In this document: positions 37,342-46,369 of the stretch, in pieces
Position numbering within the stretch: position 1 is the first letter of the stretch
How the letters are laid out: the number at the start of each line of letters is the position of its first letter
NCBI RefSeq assembly: GCF_003987345.1
Contig: NZ_PIPP01000005.1
Coordinates: 62,001-126,000, forward strand
Direction of reading: 5' to 3'
DNA length: 64,000 nucleotides
Source: Aliidiomarina shirensis
GTDB lineage: Bacteria; Pseudomonadota; Gammaproteobacteria; Enterobacterales; Alteromonadaceae
The notes under the pieces: model-generated
What the model was told of the DNA's origin: nothing
Seen by the model: only the letters and a program-made list of their open reading frames with translations
The model's database searches: none
Made by a program: the position numbers and the translations under genes

Positions 37342-39931
37342 TATGTTCTTCCTTATGCACAGGCATCGTTGGCAAAATTGACCGTATAAATCGCCAGCCA
37401 CCTTCAAAAAACTCAAATACAGGCAACAAAATAGGTGCAAACTGCATTGCCATCCGTTTGTAACCTCGAATACCAATCGCAATCACTTCTTGGAAGCTGC
37501 TGAGTGGACGCTCCGCGACATCAACCGGACGCCAACCCACCCATGCATCGGCTCGAGAAAATGTAGCGCGTAGAAGTGCTTGGTCGGTTTCAATATTCGC
37601 CGGTATGAATCTCAACCCAAGCAGTTCACCTCGGCGGCTTACAACCGAACATTCAAATGATCGCTCCGACCCACCATCAAACATAAACACTCGGATAATA
37701 TCACCACGTTCAATCTGGCAGTCATGAGGAATCCGTAATCCAGCCCCCTGATCGGAATAATCAACCAACTCAGCAGAAAAAACGTGTTCTGAAGCCGTTA
37801 TAAAGGTTACCGGCCGGTTAACTGCAATTCGGTGAGCCGCGCGAACCTGTTTGGCTTCTTCCGCTACTGCAACCGCACCACCAAGAATAATTAAGTTATA
37901 AGTAACCCATATCAGATTCAACGCAACTGTGAGGTATTCATCGGTAGGCCCGGTGAATAAACGCCAAATACCAAAACTAAAGCCAATGACGCAAAGCAAT
38001 ACGAGTATCAAGTATGGTTTACTTACTTCCCAATCATAATGCGTTTTTTCGTTTAAACCGCCCTTTGCCGTCACATTAAATTTACCTAACTTCGGAAAGA
38101 ATAAAGCAACGGTCGTTGGCCTTAAAATATACCAAGCCAATACGGTTTCGTACATTTCAGCCCAAAACGAATGACGATACTGCCCCTGAGTTCGTGAATT
38201 CGTTAAGTACGAGTGCACAATGTGAGGTAGCGCATACAACGCAATCATAATCGCCGGTGCGAACACGATGTAGCTGTGCAGGAGCAAAAACGCCAAGGGT
38301 GCCATCATAAAAATAATGCGCGGGATACCATTAAGAAAGTACAACATTGCGTTGGCGTAACAAATTCGCTGGCCTAAGTTCAACCCTTTTCCTCTAAGCG
38401 GATTATCTAACCGGAAAATTTGTGCCATGCCACGCGCCCAGCGAATACGCTGACCAATATGCGCAGAGAGGCTCTCCGTTGCCAACCCCGCAGCTTGAGG
38501 GATATTTAAATAAGCTGAGTTATATCCGAGACGGTGCATTTTTAACGCTGTGTGCGCATCTTCGGTAACCGTTTCTACCGCGATCCCACCCACTTCTTCT
38601 AATGGCCCGCGTTTGAGTACAGCGCAAGATCCACAGAAAAATGAGGCATTCCACATGTCGTTGCCGTCTTGAATCAAACCATAAAAAAGCTCACCTTCGT
38701 TGGGCTTACTGCGAAACATAGTTAAGTTTTTTTCAAACGGATCTGGCGAAAAGAAATGATGCGGTGTTTGCACTAGAGCTAGCTTTGGATCATGCAAAAA
38801 CCAACCCATCGTTAACTGCAAAAAAGAGCGCGTAGGAATATGATCACAATCGAAAATAGTAATGTAATCACCCGATGTTTTTTTCAATGCGTGATTCAAA
38901 TTTCCGGCTTTAGCGTGGGAGTTATCAACGCGCGTAATATATGGAACGCCAATTTTTTCCGCAAAGTCGGAAAATTCATCGCGTTTACCATCATCAAGCA
39001 AATAAACATTCAGTTTATCCTCCGGCCAATCCATTGCTAACGCAGCCAGAATTGTGGGGCGCACCACATGTAAAGGCTCATTGTAAGTAGGAATGAAAAC
39101 ATCAACCGATGGCCATGTAGAAATATCGTCAGGGAGTCTCGCAACCTTTCGTTCTAATGGCCAAATTGTTTGCACATACCCCAACACGAGAATTGTCCAT
39201 GCGTAAATCTCAGCCGTTAGCAGCAACAAACTCAAGAATGTATCGGCTGGAACATCCCAATTAATGGTTTGTGTTACGCGCCAATATAGATATCGAGTAC
39301 TCACCAGCACCGAAAGTACAACCATCAACAACAGTGCACCGCGTTTATTTACATCACGAACCCACAACGCAGTGCCCCAGAATAACAACAGCATTACAGC
39401 CTGTGAGCTCGAATCCATCGGCAAACTAATCGTGAAGGCTACAAGCACTGAGGCTGCTATCGTTAAAAGTATTCTAAACGTTGCCGTATTCAGCCATGCG
39501 TAGTGTGTAACTTCGCCAAATCCCATTATGGTTTTCAATGCTAAGCCCGAATACCGTGGCTGAATATGTTGGTTAAAAACAGCACGCACTTTTTTGTTTG
39601 TACCCTTAATCACTCGCAACGGAAACGTTAAAACGGTTTTGGTTGGCGATTTCCTCTTTTTCGGCTCCATATCTGATTCTTGTTGAAAGAAAATCAACCA
39701 TAAAACTTGCAGAACAATCCGCACGAAATCTAAAGGGTTTAAGCGATTGAAATTCACATGCGGAAACCAGAAACGTAGCGAGGTTCGCTGTTTCTGCTGC
39801 CGATTTAAATGTTTATTTTCACCAGGGTTAAGTATCAACACTTCTAGATACAACAGAGCAATTTGCAGCGCGCTGTGTACGCGCGTGTATGCACGCCGCT
39901 GCTCAACCCACTGTTGACGAATTAAACTCAC
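37334..39931 (-). CDS. bcsA: Cellulose synthase catalytic subunit BcsA with PilZ domain
   Basis: Inner-membrane GT2 processive synthase that polymerises glucose from UDP-glucose and exports it. The 865 residues match E. coli BcsA. Motifs in order: VDVFIPTYNEP, LLDDGKRDEF, FDCDH near residue 358, VTEDAHTALKMHRLGY near 457, QRIRW near 497 and the gating-loop FNVTAKGG. A PilZ domain near 697-800 has RAAHR and DYSDQGAG, the c-di-GMP site. The start is GTG, overlapping the bcsQ stop in GTGA. It has a long cytoplasmic N-terminus of about 140 residues. Confidence 0.97.
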   Translation of the reverse strand: MSLIRQQWVEQRRAYTRVHSALQIALLYLEVLILNPGENKHLNRQQKQRTSLRFWFPHVNFNRLNPLDFVRIVLQVLWLIFFQQESDMEPKKRKSPTKTVLTFPLRVIKGTNKKVRAVFNQHIQPRYSGLALKTIMGFGEVTHYAWLNTATFRILLTIAASVLVAFTISLPMDSSSQAVMLLLFWGTALWVRDVNKRGALLLMVVLSVLVSTRYLYWRVTQTINWDVPADTFLSLLLLTAEIYAWTILVLGYVQTIWPLERKVARLPDDISTWPSVDVFIPTYNEPLHVVRPTILAALAMDWPEDKLNVYLLDDGKRDEFSDFAEKIGVPYITRVDNSHAKAGNLNHALKKTSGDYITIFDCDHIPTRSFLQLTMGWFLHDPKLALVQTPHHFFSPDPFEKNLTMFRSKPNEGELFYGLIQDGNDMWNASFFCGSCAVLKRGPLEEVGGIAVETVTEDAHTALKMHRLGYNSAYLNIPQAAGLATESLSAHIGQRIRWARGMAQIFRLDNPLRGKGLNLGQRICYANAMLYFLNGIPRIIFMMAPLAFLLLHSYIVFAPAIMIALYALPHIVHSYLTNSRTQGQYRHSFWAEMYETVLAWYILRPTTVALFFPKLGKFNVTAKGGLNEKTHYDWEVSKPYLILVLLCVIGFSFGIWRLFTGPTDEYLTVALNLIWVTYNLIILGGAVAVAEEAKQVRAAHRIAVNRPVTFITASEHVFSAELVDYSDQGAGLRIPHDCQIERGDIIRVFMFDGGSERSFECSVVSRRGELLGLRFIPANIETDQALLRATFSRADAWVGWRPVDVAERPLSSFQEVIAIGIRGYKRMAMQFAPILLPVFEFFEGGWRFIRSILPTMPVHKEEHNG

Positions 39932-40809
39932 TTAATGGCTCCGTTGTTAGAGCCTTCAGCGCCCGGGAAAGAGCCCTCAGCTTTTTGGGAAGAGCCCTCA
40001 GCCGTTGGGAAAGAGCCCTTAGCGCCAGAGAGCGCATCCTCAGCATCTGCAGAAAAACCATCTGAGTTCAAATAAGAAACCGTCCACAAAGCAAGCGCAT
40101 CGAAATCTCGATTCGATTGCGCCGACGCAGTAAGCGAACGCACCGGCTTCTGGCTGGCAAAAGCTTCCGGGATATGTTGATCACGATGGATTAAAATGGG
40201 GCATTGTGCATCAGCAGTAATTTGTGAACGCAACAATTCAAGCGTATCGCGCGATAAATCCAAGTGCGGCGCCACCGCATTGAACATTACCAATGATCGG
40301 CAATTCGCAGCCACTTGCAACCGCCGCTGATGCTCGGAATACCGTATTAAAGCGGGCATTGCTCGCGGCTCGGGCTGAATGACATTCAACATCACATCAG
40401 CATGCCGATAAACCCAATCCCGCAGCGGAAACGCACTTCGTGAAACATCAATCACCATAACGCGATCAGGGGTTGATAATATAGGCTTGAGTAGCGAACT
40501 CAACCGTTCCGCAAGCGTTTCAATAGCCACTGGCCACTCCACTTCTGGAACATAGCCAAATGGGATAAAAGGATAACCATCTACACTTTCGAACAAAACG
40601 TCTAAAATATTGCTCGAAGCTTGATCAATTTGGCTTACACCTGCTGATTCTGAAAGTGATAAACCAAAATGCAGCCCTAATTGATTTTCAGGATTCAAAT
40701 CAAGCGCTATAGTCCGCAAACCCATATCATTTAGTGCCGCCGCATACTCAGCAACAACACTCGTTCCTCCTGAACCTCCCACTACGCTCTCTACGCCTAT
40801 AATATTCAT
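39928..40809 (-). CDS. bcsQ: BcsQ-like ParA/MinD-family cellulose synthase accessory protein
   Basis: The start at ATG 40809 (MNIIGVESVVGGSGGTS) has GAGGAG eight bases upstream. The ORF can be extended to 40848, but that overlaps the BcsR-like gene. It has 293 residues. The deviant Walker A is GGSGGTS, without lysine, as in E. coli BcsQ, whose counterpart also departs from KGGxGKT. LRTIALDLNPENQLGLHFGL and VMVIDVSRSAFPLRDWVY correspond to the A' and B regions. BcsQ with BcsR positions and activates the synthase at the pole or in the BcsRQAB complex. The C-terminus carries a degenerate heptapeptide repeat (AEGSFPG type) encoded by 21-base tandem units, absent from the enterobacterial protein. 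Confidence 0.85.
   Translation of the reverse strand: MNIIGVESVVGGSGGTSVVAEYAAALNDMGLRTIALDLNPENQLGLHFGLSLSESAGVSQIDQASSNILDVLFESVDGYPFIPFGYVPEVEWPVAIETLAERLSSLLKPILSTPDRVMVIDVSRSAFPLRDWVYRHADVMLNVIQPEPRAMPALIRYSEHQRRLQVAANCRSLVMFNAVAPHLDLSRDTLELLRSQITADAQCPILIHRDQHIPEAFASQKPVRSLTASAQSNRDFDALALWTVSYLNSDGFSADAEDALSGAKGSFPTAEGSSQKAEGSFPGAEGSNNGAIK
39950..40033. repeat. Four tandem 21-base units in the 3' end of bcsQ
   Basis: Units at 39950-39970, 39971-39991, 39992-40012 and 40013-40033 all begin GAGCC(C/T)T and share most positions. Because 21 is a multiple of three, changes in copy number keep the reading frame and add or remove seven residues (A-E/K-G-S-F/S-P/Q-x). Confidence 0.85.
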
Positions 40810-40810
40810 G

Positions 40811-41047
40811 TTAAGACTCCTCAGAACTATTAGTTTCTGAGGGACCATTTACATTTACTAAAGTGCGCTTAGCTAACACGGTGGTAGCCGGATCACGGTA
40901 TAAACACCAGCGTTGCTGGATATTTAACAGGCGCTTATTAAAATTAACTTCCACGTACGGGGCATCGAACTTATCCACGTAGGTTGCTAAGCGTTGTATG
41001 TCAGTTGCTATATACTGCGGTTTATTTGCGATCCAGAAATTGTTCAT
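40811..41047 (-). CDS. bcsR: BcsR-like small cellulose biosynthesis protein
   Basis: The 78-residue protein sits immediately before bcsQ, the place of bcsR in E. coli, with one base between the genes. Its middle (DIQRLATYVDKFDAPYVEV, then QQRWCLYRDP) can be aligned to the E. coli BcsR pattern of an N-terminal DI..L, a DxxY element and a C-terminal RWPLL. The C-terminal 15-20 residues are additional. In E. coli BcsR binds BcsQ and is needed for synthase assembly. Identity is low, so position carries much of the assignment. It is the first gene of the minus-strand bcs operon, and the 96-base gap to bcsE must hold both divergent promoters. Confidence 0.6.
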   Translation of the reverse strand: MNNFWIANKPQYIATDIQRLATYVDKFDAPYVEVNFNKRLLNIQQRWCLYRDPATTVLAKRTLVNVNGPSETNSSEES

Positions 41048-41143
41048 AACTCATTATTTGTTATAAGCTTATGCAATTAGTGTATTTCAACACCATCGAT
41101 TTATCTAGCTAGATTATTGGTATAGCGCAGAAGGATATGTTCA

Positions 41144-42703
41144 TTGATTTCGTTGCAAGGCATGTTCGCCGGTATTGAGCAACCGTTACCACAATTACAC
41201 CCTGGAGAAACCCACACCTTTGTTCACGAGAATCGTGTATGGAGTGATTATCTATTAGCGATGATAGCTCAACAAAGTTCCGTGGTTTATTTTACCCGAG
41301 CGGATGATTTACAACGTATTTTCCGCAATACGCCGGATATTCGTTTAAACCAAAACTTAGTATTAGCGGAGTGGAAAGCCGCGCGCTCCGTACAAACTAA
41401 CCGTATGTTAAATGCGATTATGAATACCTGCGGTAAACAAAAAACTATCATTCTTGCGCTAAATTTTATCTCGCCAGAATTATTAGAAAGGAATTTCTTT
41501 AAAAACGATTTTTTCAGTAAATTACAAAGCTGGTGTAAAAAAGAAAATAAGCTACTTCTATTGTTTTGTTTAGGCTCACCCGACCAATCAGCGCTAACGT
41601 CTTTTTTAGATACTGCGGCTCGAAAATTCTCGAGTTTGCATATTATCAACCAAGGCCAACCAGATTGGAGTTGGGATGTGCAGTATTGGTTTAACGGATA
41701 TACGGTAAGCCGATGGCAGTGGGATGTTCATGAAGAAACCTCTGCAACGGGCGTTGTGCAATTTTCTATCGCTACTCATGGTGAAAATGAACCGCAGGCA
41801 ATGCTCACGGGTGAAAAAGCACCGCGTTATTTTTGTGCGAACGCGCTTGAAGACGGTGAGTATTTGCCGCAAGAATGGCAGCGCTTTTCGGTAGACGTAG
41901 ACGTTCGCGATATGCTCGCACCGGGCAATGATGCGGTAGTGATTCTTGGGCTCGCCAATCGCAATATGCTCGTCGATGTTGCACGCACCATACTGCAAAT
42001 TAGGCAATATAGCGGTCGCTACGTGCGTATTCTGGTTCGGGAACGAGATGAATCGCTGCGCTTGCAAGATGAACGCTTTCTAATCAATGCCGGAGCCACA
42101 CTAGTATTGCCTCACGAGTTATCAACGCGCAGTTTCATTAGCTTAGCGGAAACTACGATCGGTTTTCGATTTACGCAGCGCATTCCAGAAAGTTTCGAGG
42201 AACTTCGCACAAACCATTTAGTTGAAGATTCTCGCGGCTATTTCCCACCGCAAGAGTTTCTACAAAAAGTGGTTCAGCTCGAAAGCAAAGCTGAAAAACA
42301 AGGCTTAGATACCTTGTTTTTACAAGGGTCTGTAGCTACCGGACTCACACCACTTACTGTAGTTCGGCGCTTTGGTAGCCGCCGACAGGGCGATATGATC
42401 ACGGTCATTGATAACGAGGTGTGTTTGTTTTTCTATGGTTGCCGCGAAACTGATTTAAACAATGTGCTATTTACAAACTTTGGTATTCCAGCAAACAGCT
42501 TATTCAAAAGAGAAACAAGAGTAAGCAACCATAGCCAAATTTTAGAAGTTTGCGAGCACCTTCTCCAAAAAGAACGGAGCTATCCATCAGACGATTTGAG
42601 CATGCACATATATGCACGGCAAGCCTCGGATTCTGGTGATTTAGCGACAAACAAAGCGTCCAAGCATGATGCACAGCAAGTACGCAAAGCGAACTTTCTT
42701 TGA
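41144..42703 (+). CDS. bcsE: c-di-GMP-binding cellulose regulator BcsE
   Basis: The 519-residue cytoplasmic protein starts at TTG 41144, with AAGGA eight bases upstream (41131-41135); ATG 41162 is the next choice. The C-terminal GIL/GGDEF-like region has an RxxD motif in RLQDERFLINAGATLVLPHE, which matches the I-site-like region of E. coli BcsE, and further BcsE-like text follows (SFISLAETTIGFRFTQRIPE). BcsE binds c-di-GMP and boosts cellulose synthesis, interacting with BcsRQ and BcsF. It opens the plus-strand bcsEFG operon divergent from bcsRQABZC. Confidence 0.9.
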   Translation: MISLQGMFAGIEQPLPQLHPGETHTFVHENRVWSDYLLAMIAQQSSVVYFTRADDLQRIFRNTPDIRLNQNLVLAEWKAARSVQTNRMLNAIMNTCGKQKTIILALNFISPELLERNFFKNDFFSKLQSWCKKENKLLLLFCLGSPDQSALTSFLDTAARKFSSLHIINQGQPDWSWDVQYWFNGYTVSRWQWDVHEETSATGVVQFSIATHGENEPQAMLTGEKAPRYFCANALEDGEYLPQEWQRFSVDVDVRDMLAPGNDAVVILGLANRNMLVDVARTILQIRQYSGRYVRILVRERDESLRLQDERFLINAGATLVLPHELSTRSFISLAETTIGFRFTQRIPESFEELRTNHLVEDSRGYFPPQEFLQKVVQLESKAEKQGLDTLFLQGSVATGLTPLTVVRRFGSRRQGDMITVIDNEVCLFFYGCRETDLNNVLFTNFGIPANSLFKRETRVSNHSQILEVCEHLLQKERSYPSDDLSMHIYARQASDSGDLATNKASKHDAQQVRKANFL

Positions 42704-42710
42704 GGAATGA

Positions 42711-42920
42711 ATGATGCCCGAGAATCTAGTAATTATACTAATTACAGCAACCTTTTTCTTCGGGTTGCTGGTAGGCTATATCTTGGCTCGTTTACGCCAT
42801 GCTGCAAAACAATCTATATTTGATTGGTTTTCTACGAATAGATATATTCGCGTGTATAAGCCGTTAAAACCCAAAAAAATGGCGCGCAATAGACCCAAAG
42901 ATGAGCTAAACAACGAATGA
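42711..42920 (+). CDS. bcsF: BcsF membrane peptide
   Basis: The 69-residue single-span protein has helix VIILITATFFFGLLVGYILA, then a basic cytoplasmic tail (YKPLKPKKMARNRPKDE). It lies between bcsE and bcsG, exactly as in E. coli, where BcsF recruits BcsE to the membrane and supports BcsG. AGGAATG precedes the first ATG. Its stop overlaps the start of bcsG. Confidence 0.85.
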   Translation: MMPENLVIILITATFFFGLLVGYILARLRHAAKQSIFDWFSTNRYIRVYKPLKPKKMARNRPKDELNNE

Positions 42921-44533
42921 GTGACGAATTATACCAGCGCCAGCGTCAGCAGCTGCTCCAGCATCCGTTAATGAGTTGGCCTGGGCTTGGCGCCTGGAGT
43001 TTTTATTTTTTATTAAAAGTTGCTCTAGTAAGTATGAACATGATCGGGTTCGATTTGTTATTGAACCTTACACTGTTTGTATTTTTAATCATTCCAGCTG
43101 GCCCACTTTGGCTCAAAATTCTACGGCAAGTAATTGCCATACCTGCCGCGGTAGCGCTCATTTATACCGAGAGCTTTTTGCCTCCGTTTGAGCGTTTGAT
43201 CAGTCAATGGGATTTGGTGTCGAGCTTTAGCGCCATGTATTTATTAGAGTTGGTTACGCGAGCGGTACCAATTCAATCGATTGCCGCACTGCTTGTAGCT
43301 TGGATTTTGTATTTATACCTAGCCAAAATTTTGCGCATGACAACTGTAGTGTTGGTAGCCATGCTCGCCTTCCCGCTTTGGCAGCTCGATACGGCCCCAC
43401 AACCCAACGTACAAACTGCTCAGGCGGCACAAGTAGCTTTTTCAACGAATCCAGAGCAACGGCTCGCAACCAGTAACCCAGATTCAACACTTGCTTCGTT
43501 TTATGAACAACAAGCCGATCAACAATTAAGTGTATCAGTTCGTTCACAGCCGAATTTCGATATCTTGATGATTAATATCTGTTCCGTTTCTTGGGCAGAT
43601 TTAGAGCAATTTGAGTTAGTTGATCATCCAGTATTACAGCAAGCTGATATTCTTCTAAGTAACTTCTACACGGGTAGCTCATATTCTGGGCCCGCAACAT
43701 TGCGCCTACTGCAAGCTAGTTGCGGCCACTCACCCCATAGCGAAATATTTAATGCGCCCGCCGAGTGCAAAATTGGCGAGCAGCTCGCAGGAGTTGGCTA
43801 TAGCCGCGAAATTTTGATGAATCACAGTGGTGCATTTGATAACTACTTATCTCAAATTCGTAACTCTGGTGGAATGGGCGATGCACCTTTCGTAAATCCT
43901 GAACAATTCTCCCAAATTATGATGGGCTTCGATCAATCTCCCATATATTCAGATGCGGAGGTGTTGAACTACTGGTTAGAAGAAGAAGCCTCGCAACCTA
44001 AATTCAGCTTCTACAACACAACCAGCTTGCATGATGGCAATCGCATGCCCGGCTTTCGCGGCAACAGTAGTAATAGTTACCGAACACGCTTATTGAATTT
44101 ACTAGATGATTTGAATCAATTATTCGAGGATATTGCCGCGAGCGAGCGGCAAGTATTAGTTGTGATAGTGCCTGAGCATGGCGCCGGACTGGCTGGTGAT
44201 CAGTTTCAGCTGCCGGGGATGCGCGAAATCCCAACGCCAGCTCTCACCCACGTTCCAGTGCTCATTAGATTATTTGGCCCAGGCATTAATGAACAACGCA
44301 GCTCAATGATATCTGTTTCTAAAAGCACTTCGCCAATAGCAATAACAAGTGCCATTTATCAGATTATTGAGCAAAACCCTTTTTCGGGCGGTAGTTATGC
44401 ACCGCAACGCGTAGCAGATAACCTACCCGAAACGCGGCCGGTACTGGAAAACGATCGGGTGATAATGATGGAATATGAAGGGCAATTTATACTGCAGATT
44501 AATAACGGAGAATGGCGGCCTTATAATCGTTAA
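42917..44533 (+). CDS. bcsG: Cellulose phosphoethanolamine transferase BcsG
   Basis: The 538-residue inner-membrane enzyme transfers phosphoethanolamine from phosphatidylethanolamine to cellulose. Five or so membrane helices fill the first 165 residues, followed by a periplasmic alkaline-phosphatase-like domain. The nucleophile region reads SSYSGPATLRLLQASCGHSP and the start of the domain FDILMINICSVSWADLEQF, both close to E. coli BcsG. VVIVPEHGAG is the metal-binding DxH/EH region. Start ATG 42917 overlaps the bcsF stop (ATGA). Its presence implies that the organism decorates its cellulose. Confidence 0.94.
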   Translation: MSDELYQRQRQQLLQHPLMSWPGLGAWSFYFLLKVALVSMNMIGFDLLLNLTLFVFLIIPAGPLWLKILRQVIAIPAAVALIYTESFLPPFERLISQWDLVSSFSAMYLLELVTRAVPIQSIAALLVAWILYLYLAKILRMTTVVLVAMLAFPLWQLDTAPQPNVQTAQAAQVAFSTNPEQRLATSNPDSTLASFYEQQADQQLSVSVRSQPNFDILMINICSVSWADLEQFELVDHPVLQQADILLSNFYTGSSYSGPATLRLLQASCGHSPHSEIFNAPAECKIGEQLAGVGYSREILMNHSGAFDNYLSQIRNSGGMGDAPFVNPEQFSQIMMGFDQSPIYSDAEVLNYWLEEEASQPKFSFYNTTSLHDGNRMPGFRGNSSNSYRTRLLNLLDDLNQLFEDIAASERQVLVVIVPEHGAGLAGDQFQLPGMREIPTPALTHVPVLIRLFGPGINEQRSSMISVSKSTSPIAITSAIYQIIEQNPFSGGSYAPQRVADNLPETRPVLENDRVIMMEYEGQFILQINNGEWRPYNR

Positions 44534-44570
44534 ATTATAAAGCCGCTAACGTCTGTAAGTTCAGCGTCTA

Positions 44571-46157
44571 TTAGTTCAACGTTTTCAGGTAATCATCATA
44601 ACTACCCGAGAAATCACGTAAACCGTTATCGGTAATCTCGATAATACGCGTAGCTAGCGATGAAACAAACTCACGATCGTGGCTTACAAAAATCAAAGTG
44701 CCCACATATTTTTCTAACGCTAAGTTCAATGATTCAATTGATTCCATGTCCAAGTGGTTGGTTGGTTCATCCATCACCAATATATTCGGGCGCTGAAGAA
44801 TTAGCTTACCGAAAATCATCCGCCCTTTTTCACCACCCGAAAGAATGCTAACGGGCTTTGCAATATCGTCTTGTGAAAACAGCATGCGGCCAAGAACACC
44901 GCGAACCGATTGCTCGTCATCCGAAGGTTTCTTCCACTGCATCATCCAATCGAGCACATTCATTTTGCTTTTGAACATGTGCGCGTGATCTTGCGCGTAA
45001 TAGCCGATATTGGCGTTTTCTGACCATTTCACGATGCCGGAATCAGGCGTGTAATCGCCCATCAAACACTTCAACAGTGTTGATTTACCAATACCATTCG
45101 CACCCAAAATAGCTACTTTCTCGCCTACTTCGATTACACTCGAAAGCCCTTTTAGTACGTGGTTATCATCAAAGCTTTTCTTCACATCGGTTAACTCTAA
45201 TGCCAAACGGTAAAGCTGCTTATCCTGATCAAAGCGAATAAACGGATTTACGCGGCTTGAGGCTTTTACCTCTGAAAGCTGAATCTTCTCAATTTGCTTT
45301 GCTCGCGAAGTAGCTTGTTTTGCCTTTGAAGCATTTGCAGAGAATCGGCTTACGAAACTTTGTAGCTCAGCAATTTTATCTTTTTTCTTGGCGTTATCAG
45401 AAAGCAATTGTTCGCGCGCCTGAGTGGCCGCAAACATATATTGATCATAGTTACCCGGGTATACCCGTAACTCGCCGTAATCAATATCGGCCATGTGCGA
45501 GCAAACGCTATTCAAGAAATGGCGATCGTGCGAAATAATAATCATGGTGCACTGACGCTGATTCAATACATCTTCGAGCCAACGAATGGTATTGATATCA
45601 AGGTTGTTGGTAGGCTCGTCAAGTAGCATGATATCGGGTTCTGCAAACAATACCTGCGTTAACAAAACCCGTAATTTCATGCCCGGCGCAATTTCCGACA
45701 TCAAGCCCCAATGTTGATCTTCTGGAATACCAACACCTAATAACAACTCACCAGCACGAGATTCTGCGGTGTAGCCATCAAGTTCAGCAAACTGCACTTC
45801 TAAATCAGCAACGCGCATGCCATCTTCATCGCTCATTTCCGGGTTGCTGTAAATCCGATCGCGCTCAACTTTCACATTCCAGAGATCTTCGTGGCCCATC
45901 AGCACGGTATCAATCACCGAAAAATCTTCGTAAGCAAATTGATCCTGGCGTAATTTACCCACGCGCATGTTTGGCTCAACCGAAATATTCCCGGCAGAGG
46001 GCTCGAGCTCGCCACTTAGAATACGCATAAAAGTAGATTTGCCACAGCCATTCGCGCCAATTAACCCGTAACGGTTACCTTGGCCAAATTTCACGGAAAT
46101 ATTTTCGAAAAGCGGTTTTGCACCAAATTGCATGGTGATGTTTGCAGCAGAAATCAC
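44571..46157 (-). CDS. ybiT: ABC-F family ATPase (YbiT type)
   Basis: Two ABC nucleotide-binding domains in one chain without membrane helices, the ABC-F form, which acts on ribosomes. Walker A motifs are [13 protein letters not shown] and [13 protein letters not shown]; Walker B/EQ regions are [12 protein letters not shown] and [12 protein letters not shown]. The N-terminus [19 protein letters not shown] and [13 protein letters not shown] are close to E. coli YbiT. I start at GTG 46157 ([12 protein letters not shown]), which aligns with the YbiT N-terminus and has GGA about 10 bases upstream; a TTG at 46172 would add five residues and has no ribosome binding site. The protein is 528 residues. 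The ybiT-specific role in translation is poorly defined. Confidence 0.92.
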   Translation of the reverse strand: MISAANITMQFGAKPLFENISVKFGQGNRYGLIGANGCGKSTFMRILSGELEPSAGNISVEPNMRVGKLRQDQFAYEDFSVIDTVLMGHEDLWNVKVERDRIYSNPEMSDEDGMRVADLEVQFAELDGYTAESRAGELLLGVGIPEDQHWGLMSEIAPGMKLRVLLTQVLFAEPDIMLLDEPTNNLDINTIRWLEDVLNQRQCTMIIISHDRHFLNSVCSHMADIDYGELRVYPGNYDQYMFAATQAREQLLSDNAKKKDKIAELQSFVSRFSANASKAKQATSRAKQIEKIQLSEVKASSRVNPFIRFDQDKQLYRLALELTDVKKSFDDNHVLKGLSSVIEVGEKVAILGANGIGKSTLLKCLMGDYTPDSGIVKWSENANIGYYAQDHAHMFKSKMNVLDWMMQWKKPSDDEQSVRGVLGRMLFSQDDIAKPVSILSGGEKGRMIFGKLILQRPNILVMDEPTNHLDMESIESLNLALEKYVGTLIFVSHDREFVSSLATRIIEITDNGLRDFSGSYDDYLKTLN

Positions 46158-46369
46158 GTATTGAGTATCCAAAAAACAACGAAAAATGGAATGTGGTGGC
46201 CATCTAGGTGCTAACGTGAACGCCAGCTTTTACCGAGGGGAACGCACAAAATTTGAGCGCAGTAATGTACTCTTTTTAGCGTAATTAAGCAAGGTGAAAG
46301 GGCTCGCAGTACTGAAGTTAATTACCGCGAGTACAATCACCAACCAACACGAGATCATACGCGCGGTGA

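Noticed and set aside
41048-41143. Sigma-70 promoter for bcsE (TGGTATAGC at 41118-41126)
   Set aside because: A start from it would remove the ribosome binding site at 41131. I could not assign the divergent bcs promoters with confidence.
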